Shown here in pieces: positions 57,179 through 64,000 of a stretch of DNA of 64,000 nt. Position numbers and translations under genes: made by a program. The stretch is from Streptomyces venezuelae ATCC 10712. Lineage in GTDB: Bacteria > Actinomycetota > Actinomycetes > Streptomycetales > Streptomycetaceae. A model generated the notes under the pieces. It worked only from the letters and a program-made list of their open reading frames with translations. It was not told the DNA's origin and searched no databases. The stretch is taken from the NCBI RefSeq assembly GCF_008639165.1, contig NZ_CP029197.1:4344001-4408000 (forward strand), written 5' to 3'. Position 1 is the stretch's first letter; every line of letters begins with the position of its first letter.

Positions 57179-60100
57179 ATGTCATTGTTCCGAGACGTCG
57201 GCAGACGCCGGCGTCGCATTCGGTCCGCCCTGACCAAGGGGACCGCGACCACCGCCCTCGTGACGGCGTCCGCCGTACTCGTCGGCCTGATCCAGGCCTC
57301 ACCCGCCCTGGCCGAGACCGAACCCGAGAAGGACACCGGGCTCGGCCGCAACAGCATCGGGGAGGACCGCCGGCTCGACCGCTGCCTCACCGGAGTCGCG
57401 CTGCACGTCGGCGGCCCGCAGCTGAAGGCCAAGGCCATCGAGGGCCTCACCGGCGACGAGAACCTGCTCCGCACCACCGTCGGTGACATCGGCTGGATCG
57501 GCTACGGCCCCCTCGGCGTCGCCCGCGACGCCGACGAGGACGCCGCCGACACCTACTCCGCAGGCGTCGGCGCCCGGACCACCGCCCTCGACGAGGCCAA
57601 CAAGCCGTACCGCGAATCGGCCTGGGCCAGCGACGACATGGAGTGGCACGCCCCCGCCTTCGGCAAGGACGTCACCCACTTCACCCAGGTCACGCAGAAG
57701 GAACTCGCCTGGCAGCTCGGCTGGGACGGCCACAGCAACGCCAGCGACGAGGCCGTCGCCCGCGCCCGGGCCCTCATGCAGGAGAACCTGGGCAAGGACG
57801 ACTGGCACGACTTCTACGTCGAGTTCATGCTGCGGGACAGCGAGGTCAAGAACACCCAGTACACCCGGGGTACGACCTCCAGCGACATCGCGTCCTACCT
57901 GCGGCACGGCGGCTACGCCACCCAGGCGCCCGCCCCGGACTCCGCCGAGTACCGGATCGAGGTCGAGACGCTCAAGCAGGCCTGGGCCGCCTGTGACTTC
58001 CAGAACCCCGTCGACCCGCGCCGCGTCCTGAACGCCCCGGTCATGAGCGCCATGATCGAGTGGGAGACCGAGTACGCCGGCCAGGCCGCCCAGCGCGCCA
58101 AGATCATCCAGGCCGAGGCCGACGCCGCCCTCGCCACCCGCGAGGCGGCCGACGACATGGTCGAGGCCATCGGCCTCGCCTGGTTCGCCGACCAGATCCT
58201 GACCTGGCGCAAGTACTGGCAGGACAAGCTCGCCCAGGACCCGAACACCATCCTCGGCAAGCCCGACCAGGCGCTGTACGACAAGGCCACCGCCGACCTC
58301 GCCCGGACGCGCCAGAGCGCCGCCGCGGCGGTCACCTCCGCCAAGGCGTGGGCCGCCAAGGCCGCCACCGCCTCCCAGAAGGCCGCCACCGCGCAGCAGG
58401 AGGCCTGGGCGGTCGCCGACGCCACGCACGTGCCGCGCGGCCGGGGCCTGATGTACGCCCAGCAGTCGGTGCAGGTCAGCCGCGCCTCCGCGGCAGCGGC
58501 CGCCGCCGCCGCGAAGGCGACCGAGACGGCCGGCAACGCCACGAACGCCACCGTCGCCACCAGCGACGCGCTGCTCGCCAAGGCACAGACCGAGTCGCAC
58601 GCGATCAACACCGAGTTCCGTCGCGTCGCCGCCGAGGAGGCCGCCTCCCAGGCGAAGGCCGCCGCCGACAGCGCCGAGGCCAACGCCACGGCCGCCGCCG
58701 AGGCCGCCGCCACCTCGAAGGCCGCCCGTACGACGGCCGAGCAGAAGCGCGACCAGGCCAAGACCGCCGCCGCCACCGCCGCCGCCGAGCGCGCCAAGGC
58801 CCAGACGGAGCAGGCCACGGCCGTCGCCTCCCGCGCCAAGGCCGCCGCCGAGCGGACCAGGGCCAAGGAGGCCGAGGAGCGGGCCGCCGGCCAGCAGACC
58901 GCAGCGAAGACCGCCGACACGGCCGCCGGTACGGCGACCGCCGACGCCTCCGCCAAGCGGAAGCTCGCCGACGAGAAGGCGAAGGCCGCGCAGACCGCGC
59001 GCGAGAAGGCCGTCGCCGCCCTGCGGTCGAAGCAGGCCACCGCGGCCCGCGCCGCCGCACTCGAAGCGGCGGCCACCGCCGCCGTGGGCAGCGCCGCCGC
59101 CGCCGAGACCCGGGCCGCCGCCACCGCCGCCCGTACCTCGGCGAACCAGGCCGCCGAGGCCGCCACCGCCGCGCAGACGGCGGCCGACCAGGCCACCGCC
59201 GCCGCGGTCTCCGCGCGCACAGCGGCCACCACGGCCGAGGGCGCCGCCGAGCGGGCCCAGGCCAACGCGGTGAGCGCGTGGTCGGCTTACCACACCTCCC
59301 TCGGCGCGGCCTCCACCGCGCACGCCGCCGCCGCCGTCGCCCTCGACGCGTCCCAGGACGCGGCCACCCGGGCCGACAACGCCGCCACCGCGTCGGAGAA
59401 CGCCACCGCACTCGCCAAGAAGGCCAAGGCGGACTCCCTGGCCGCCGGTGCCAGTGCCGCCGAGGCCGCGAAGTCGGCCGCCACCGTCGTGGGCCGTGCC
59501 CACGCCGCCGGACAGGCCGCGCTCGCGGCGCGAGACAGCGCCAACGCCGCGGTCGCCGCCTCCGCGGAGGCCGTCACCGTCGGCACGCCGTACAAGGAGA
59601 AGGACAGCTCGGCCGCGCTCGCCGTGCTCGTCGGCCAGTCGTCGAAGACGCTCGCCGAACAGCAGGCGGCGGCAGCCGAGGCCAAGGCCACCGCGGCGGC
59701 CGCCGCGGCGGCGTCCGCGCAGCAGGCGGCCGCCCAGGCCACCGGTGACGCCAAGCTCGCGGCGGAGGCCGCGGCCCGCGCCGCCAGTGACTCGGTCCGG
59801 GCCGTCGAGGCCGTGACCCGCGCCCAGGCGTCCGCGGCCACCGCCGCCGACGAGCAGAAGGGCGCCAAGTCCGCCTCCGACGCCGCCGCCGGCCATCTCG
59901 AACAGGCCGGGAAGGACGCCGTCACCGCCCGCTCGACCGCGGACGCGGCGAGCGACGCGGCCGCCGAGGCGGACCGTGACGCCACCGAGGCGGAGAAGCA
60001 CGCCGCCGAGGCGAACGAGAAGTCGGGCCGGTCCTCCGAGGCCGCCGCGGAGGCCGCGCGCAAGGCGGCCGAGGCGGAGAAGGAGGCCAAGGACGCCGAG

Positions 60101-63100
60101 ACGAAGGCCGGCGACGCGGCGGGCGACAGCACCGCCGCCGAGGAGGCCGCCAAGAAGGCCGAGCAGCAGCAGCGCGAGAAGAACGACGCCGCGCACAAGG
60201 CCGCGCTCGAAGCGGGCGACGCGCCCATCAAGGGCGGCGCCGCCAACTGGCCCGCGCTCGGCGCGCGCGAGGAGAAGATCCTCCTCGACGCCTGCGGCCA
60301 GACCTGTGTCGACGACTACCGGAAGGGCCTCGCGGCCGTCTCCGTGAACGTCGTCGAGTGGGCCACCGCCCACGGCGGTCAGATCCTCTTCGAGCAGCTC
60401 GACGCCGCCAAGGTCAAGGAGTGCCTGGCCGGGAAGGACGTCGACGACTGCCTCTGGGCCCTCGTCGACATCCCCTCGGCGTCCGTGATCGTGGGCCGCG
60501 TGCCCGCGCTCGCCCAGGCGATCGAGAAGGTCTCCGACGGCATGCGGACGATCTTCAACGACGCCGACAACGCCCTGCGCCGGCTCAACGAGCTGACGGC
60601 CGTCATCCGTGACGTGCGCAGCACCCCGCGCCTCGACCGGTGTGTCGCCGGGGTCGCCCTGCACGCGGGCGGCGCCCGCACGAAGGCCGTGGCCATCCAG
60701 GGCCTGTCCGGTACGAACGCCGACCTCGCGGGCATCATCGGCGACCGCGGCTGGATCGGCTTCATGCCGCTGGGCAAGGCCAACGACCAGGACCGGGAAG
60801 CCGGTTACGCCTACCTGGACGCCTTCGCGGCCCAGAAGGCCCTCCTGGAGGACGCCAACCGGCCGTACGCGATGAGCTCGTTCGACGACGGGATCACGCT
60901 GCACGCGCCGGAGTTCGGCGCCGACATCACCGGCTTCACCCTCTCCACGCAGGCGAAGCTGGCCGACCGCATCGGCTGGGACGCGCACACCAACGCGAGC
61001 CCCGAGGCGATCGCCAAGGCCCGGCAGATCACCCAGCAGAACCTCGGCAAGGACGACTGGCACGACTTCGCCGCCGAGTTCATGCTGCGGGACTCCAACG
61101 TCGACAACACCCGTTTCTTCGGCGGCACGACCGCCGCCGACATCGCCGCGTACCTGCGGCACGGCGGCTTCCCCGCCGCGAAGGTCACCGAAGGGACCCC
61201 CGAGTTCCGCGTCGAGGTCGAGAACCTCAAGCAGGCGTGGGCCTCGTGCAACCACGCCGACCCGGTGGACCCGCGCAACGCCCTGAGCGAGGCCGTCTCG
61301 CAGGCCTCGGCAGAGTGGGAGGCGGAGTACGCCGGTCAGGCCGCCCCGCGCGCGGTCATCATGCAGGCGGAGGCCGACGCCGCCGCCGCGACCCGCAACA
61401 CCGCCGCCCACATGATCGAGGCCATCGGCCAGGCGTGGCGCGCTGACCAGATCCTGCGCTGGCAGAAGTACTGGCACGACCAGCTCGAAGCCGACCCGGA
61501 CCACATCCTCAAGCCGAAGCAGGCCCTCTTCGACAAGGCGAAGACGGACCTCGCGGACGCCCGGGGCAGGATCCGGGCCCTGGTCACCAAGGCCAAGGAG
61601 CAGGCCGCCCTGGCGGCCGCCGCGTCGCAGCGCGCGGTGACCGGACAGCAGCAGGCCTGGGCCATCGCGGACGCCACCGAGGTGCCGCGCGGCCGTGGCC
61701 TGATGTACGCGCAGCAGTCGGTGCAGGTCGCCCGCGCCTCCGGTGCGGCCGCCGCGGCCGCCGCGAAGGCGACGGAGACGGCGCTGAACGCGGCGAACGC
61801 CACGGTCTCCACGTCGGAGGCGCTCCTCGCCCTGGCGAAGACCGAGGCGCACGCGGTGAACACCGAGTTCCGCCGCATCGCCGCCCAGGAGGCCGCCGCC
61901 CAGGCGAAGGCCGCGGCGGACAGCGCGGACGCCTACGCGGCCTCGGCCGCGGAGAACGCCGCGAAGGCCAAGAAGGCCAAGGAGACCGCGCTCGCGGAGG
62001 AGCAGCAGGCCAAGCAGGCCGCGGCCGACGCCCATGCGAAGCGTGCGGTGGCCGAGCTGGAGCGCGCCAACGCGGCCGCCTACCGGGCGACCGCCGAGCG
62101 CGAGCGGGACAAGGCGAAGGGCCACGAGGCCGACGCCGTCGCCCAGGGCCGGATCGCGAGCGACGCCCGCACCTCGGCCGAGGCGGCGGGATCCACGGCC
62201 TCCTCCAAGCGGGCCGTCGCCGAGCAGGCGGAGCGCGACGCGGTCGCCGCCCGTGACAACGCCCTCGAGGCGGAGCAGCGGCGGGACTCGCTGAACGCGA
62301 AGGCAGAAGCCCTGGAGGCCAACGCCGCCGCCGACGAGGGTACGGACGCGGCCGGGGCCTCCCGCGCCGCCGCGACCGACGCCCGCGCGGCGGCGAACAC
62401 GGCGACCACCGCGGCCACCAACGCGCGCGCGTCGGCGAACGCGGCCACCGCCGCCGCCACCAACGCCCGTGAGGCGGCCACCAAGGCGCAGGGCTCCGCG
62501 TCCCGCGCCAAGGCGGCGGCCGACAGCGCCTGGGCGTCGTACTGGATCGCGGCGGGTTCCGCCGCCGCGGCGCACGCGGCCGCGGCCGAGGCCATCGACG
62601 CCTCCGTGGCGGCGGCGGCCGACGCGAAGGGCGCCAAGGAGCAGTCGGAGAAGGCCTCGGAGGCGGCCAAGACCGCCAAGGCCGAGGCCGCGGCCGCCCG
62701 TTCCGAGGCGGCGCAGACGGCGGCCTGGGCGGCGACGACCGCGGGCAAGGCGCTCGCGGCGGTGCAGTCCTCGCTCGCGGCCCGTGACTCGGCGGCCGCG
62801 GTGACCAAGCCGGCGAACGAGGCGATCTCGCTCGGCGGCCCGTACCAGGAGGCCGACAGCTCCGCGGCGTTCGCGGTGCTGACCGGTCAGCAGTCGCTGA
62901 CGATCGCGCAGCAGCAGGCCGCAGCGGCGGCGGCCACGGCCAGCCAGGCCGAGGGGTTCTCCGCCGAGGCGAAGGCCCTGGCCGCTCAGGCCGCCGCGGA
63001 CATGAAGCTCGCGGCGCAGGCCTCCGCGGCCGCCGCGGCCGACGCGTCCCGCGCGGCCAAGGCATACCAGCGGGCCCAGGCCTCGTCCGCGCAGGCCGCT

Positions 63101-64000
63101 AAGGACGCCAAGGAGGCGCAGGCGTCGGCGAACCGTGCCGACGGCTACGCCCAGTCGGCGGGCAACGACGCCCTGGCGGCGTCGTCGGCGGCGATGGACG
63201 CGCAGGCCGACGCCAACGCGGCGGACGCGGCGGCCACCGAGGCGGAGAAGGACGCCGCCAACGCCCGCGCCGTGGCCACCAAGGCGGAGGAGGACGCGGC
63301 CAGCGCCCGTGCCACCGCCGCGAAGGCCGAGGAGGACGCCACGGCGGCCGAGACGGCCGCGGCCGGCGCAAGGGACGCGGCGGAGGAGGCCCAGAACGCC
63401 GCGGACCGCACGGAGAGGAGCGGTAACAGCGAGCAGATCTCGCAGGGTGTCACCAGCGGGATCGGCAGCGTGTGGGCGGTCCTCGACCACATCGAGTACA
63501 TCGGTGAGCCGAAGAACGTCGTCAAGGACAACTGCAACCCGTTCATCCACTTCGGCGACTGCAAGATCACGGCCACCGTCACGTACCGGACGCACTCCGA
63601 CGTGTTCCTGTGCGCGGCCAAGTGGGAGACCTACGCGACGACGACGGGCAGCTGCCCGAAGGACGACACGGTCTACCTCGGCGCCGACGTGTCGAAGGAG
63701 CCCGTGACGGAGCGGCTCACCACGACGCTGACGATGGCCCAGTTCAACTCGGGCATCGATCCGGTCGACGTGCTGCTCGGTGACTTCATCGGCTGCGCGA
63801 AGCTGATCACGCCGGGTCTCGAGGGCGGCAGCTGGGGCGACTGCGCCTGGGCGGCGAGCTGGTTCGTCGCGGGTCCGCTCTTCCGGGCGGGCAAGGCCGC
63901 GGTGGCGGCGCTCGACGCCTCCCTGAAGCTGGGCGTCGGGTTCATGGACGCCTACCGGGCGCTCCGTACGGTCGGTCTGACCGAGGTCGCCATCCAGGGC
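57179..64000 (+). CDS. Giant exported Ala-rich coiled-coil protein, polymorphic-toxin-like (3' end outside the window)
   Basis: ATG at 57179 follows AAGG by 6 nt; 2274 codons are open to the window edge. The signal peptide has an Arg-rich start and ends SPALA (residues 41-45). Two related modules start with DRC-GVALH-GG motifs near residues 65 and 1151 and share KDDWHDF-EFMLRDS-V-NT, DIA-YLRHGG and VPRGRGLMYAQQSVQV. They are offset by 1086 residues. Each is followed by 500-650 residues of Ala-rich coiled coil. From about 2096 a Cys-containing, non-coiled region begins (DHIEYIGEPKN, DNCNPFIHFGDC, GDCAWAASWFVAGPLFRAGKAA), resembling pre-toxin segments. The C-terminal effector, if any, lies beyond 64000. 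Confidence 0.85.
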   Translation, partial: MSLFRDVGRRRRRIRSALTKGTATTALVTASAVLVGLIQASPALAETEPEKDTGLGRNSIGEDRRLDRCLTGVALHVGGPQLKAKAIEGLTGDENLLRTTVGDIGWIGYGPLGVARDADEDAADTYSAGVGARTTALDEANKPYRESAWASDDMEWHAPAFGKDVTHFTQVTQKELAWQLGWDGHSNASDEAVARARALMQENLGKDDWHDFYVEFMLRDSEVKNTQYTRGTTSSDIASYLRHGGYATQAPAPDSAEYRIEVETLKQAWAACDFQNPVDPRRVLNAPVMSAMIEWETEYAGQAAQRAKIIQAEADAALATREAADDMVEAIGLAWFADQILTWRKYWQDKLAQDPNTILGKPDQALYDKATADLARTRQSAAAAVTSAKAWAAKAATASQKAATAQQEAWAVADATHVPRGRGLMYAQQSVQVSRASAAAAAAAAKATETAGNATNATVATSDALLAKAQTESHAINTEFRRVAAEEAASQAKAAADSAEANATAAAEAAATSKAARTTAEQKRDQAKTAAATAAAERAKAQTEQATAVASRAKAAAERTRAKEAEERAAGQQTAAKTADTAAGTATADASAKRKLADEKAKAAQTAREKAVAALRSKQATAARAAALEAAATAAVGSAAAAETRAAATAARTSANQAAEAATAAQTAADQATAAAVSARTAATTAEGAAERAQANAVSAWSAYHTSLGAASTAHAAAAVALDASQDAATRADNAATASENATALAKKAKADSLAAGASAAEAAKSAATVVGRAHAAGQAALAARDSANAAVAASAEAVTVGTPYKEKDSSAALAVLVGQSSKTLAEQQAAAAEAKATAAAAAAASAQQAAAQATGDAKLAAEAAARAASDSVRAVEAVTRAQASAATAADEQKGAKSASDAAAGHLEQAGKDAVTARSTADAASDAAAEADRDATEAEKHAAEANEKSGRSSEAAAEAARKAAEAEKEAKDAETKAGDAAGDSTAAEEAAKKAEQQQREKNDAAHKAALEAGDAPIKGGAANWPALGAREEKILLDACGQTCVDDYRKGLAAVSVNVVEWATAHGGQILFEQLDAAKVKECLAGKDVDDCLWALVDIPSASVIVGRVPALAQAIEKVSDGMRTIFNDADNALRRLNELTAVIRDVRSTPRLDRCVAGVALHAGGARTKAVAIQGLSGTNADLAGIIGDRGWIGFMPLGKANDQDREAGYAYLDAFAAQKALLEDANRPYAMSSFDDGITLHAPEFGADITGFTLSTQAKLADRIGWDAHTNASPEAIAKARQITQQNLGKDDWHDFAAEFMLRDSNVDNTRFFGGTTAADIAAYLRHGGFPAAKVTEGTPEFRVEVENLKQAWASCNHADPVDPRNALSEAVSQASAEWEAEYAGQAAPRAVIMQAEADAAAATRNTAAHMIEAIGQAWRADQILRWQKYWHDQLEADPDHILKPKQALFDKAKTDLADARGRIRALVTKAKEQAALAAAASQRAVTGQQQAWAIADATEVPRGRGLMYAQQSVQVARASGAAAAAAAKATETALNAANATVSTSEALLALAKTEAHAVNTEFRRIAAQEAAAQAKAAADSADAYAASAAENAAKAKKAKETALAEEQQAKQAAADAHAKRAVAELERANAAAYRATAERERDKAKGHEADAVAQGRIASDARTSAEAAGSTASSKRAVAEQAERDAVAARDNALEAEQRRDSLNAKAEALEANAAADEGTDAAGASRAAATDARAAANTATTAATNARASANAATAAATNAREAATKAQGSASRAKAAADSAWASYWIAAGSAAAAHAAAAEAIDASVAAAADAKGAKEQSEKASEAAKTAKAEAAAARSEAAQTAAWAATTAGKALAAVQSSLAARDSAAAVTKPANEAISLGGPYQEADSSAAFAVLTGQQSLTIAQQQAAAAAATASQAEGFSAEAKALAAQAAADMKLAAQASAAAAADASRAAKAYQRAQASSAQAAKDAKEAQASANRADGYAQSAGNDALAASSAAMDAQADANAADAAATEAEKDAANARAVATKAEEDAASARATAAKAEEDATAAETAAAGARDAAEEAQNAADRTERSGNSEQISQGVTSGIGSVWAVLDHIEYIGEPKNVVKDNCNPFIHFGDCKITATVTYRTHSDVFLCAAKWETYATTTGSCPKDDTVYLGADVSKEPVTERLTTTLTMAQFNSGIDPVDVLLGDFIGCAKLITPGLEGGSWGDCAWAASWFVAGPLFRAGKAAVAALDASLKLGVGFMDAYRALRTVGLTEVAIQG

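Noticed and set aside
57299..63595. Uninterrupted 2098-codon open frame on the minus strand
   Set aside because: It is exactly antisense to the Ala-rich giant gene. GCC/GCG-rich coding DNA rarely gives stops on the opposite strand, the translation is Gly/Arg/Leu low-complexity, and there is no start signal.

Overview
The window is high-GC Streptomyces chromosome and almost certainly comes from Streptomyces venezuelae. The 178-residue protein at 54909-55445 reads as the S. venezuelae chloramphenicol 3-O-phosphotransferase as I remember it, and the MFS exporter upstream of it (55519-56826) matches the S. venezuelae chloramphenicol exporter Cmlv. Gene order from about 9 to 54 kb follows the conserved Streptomyces core as I recall it from S. 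coelicolor (cdgB, nagKA, otsB/otsA, thrC, cold-shock gene, groEL2, murQ).

Layout. 1-1140: non-coding DNA with a 146-bp tandem array, then the 3' half of a tRNA-Thr with the tRNA's terminator. This looks like the distal junction of a tRNA-integrated element lying to the left. 1.2-6.9 kb: a small unknown gene, a tRNA-like RNA whose anticodon arm cannot be recognised, a HAD phosphatase, two unknown proteins and a coiled-coil/Mrr-nuclease/TerD fusion. 7-16 kb: flavoprotein oxidoreductases, a DsbA-like lipoprotein, an APH(6)-family kinase, acetyltransferases and a quinone oxidoreductase behind a near-ideal SoxR promoter. 16.3-18.9 kb: a haem-sensing set resembling SenR, SenS and HbpS. 19-26 kb: an M1 aminopeptidase with an in-frame repeat insert, TerD, ArfB, a flavin reductase, the diguanylate cyclase CdgB and a membrane-anchored carbohydrate-binding protein.

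26-32 kb: amino-sugar genes (a PfkB kinase, nagK-nagA and a sugar-binding lipoprotein) with two DasR-type dre sites in the divergent promoter, then a DUF3263 protein and otsB. 32-38.4 kb: a divergent Fic protein between otsB and otsA, a cell-surface DUF11 protein and glucosyl-3-phosphoglycerate synthase. 38.5-43 kb: a SAM-I riboswitch, thrC, a CysO-like sulfur carrier, a cold-shock gene and groEL2 with two tandem CIRCE operators. 43-50.6 kb: miscellaneous enzymes, including a KamA-like radical-SAM protein coupled to a 19-codon ORF. 50.7-54.1 kb: murR-murQ-murP for N-acetylmuramic acid uptake and catabolism; its product GlcNAc-6-P is the NagA substrate. 54.2-56.8 kb: two small proteins, cpt and cmlv. 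57.2 kb to the end: an exported Ala-rich coiled-coil giant of at least 2274 residues, internally duplicated and cut by the window edge, that resembles a polymorphic-toxin scaffold.

The parts most worth a second look are the tandem array with the truncated tRNA, the tRNA-like RNA, the Mrr-TerD fusion, the radical-SAM/short-peptide pair and the giant protein.
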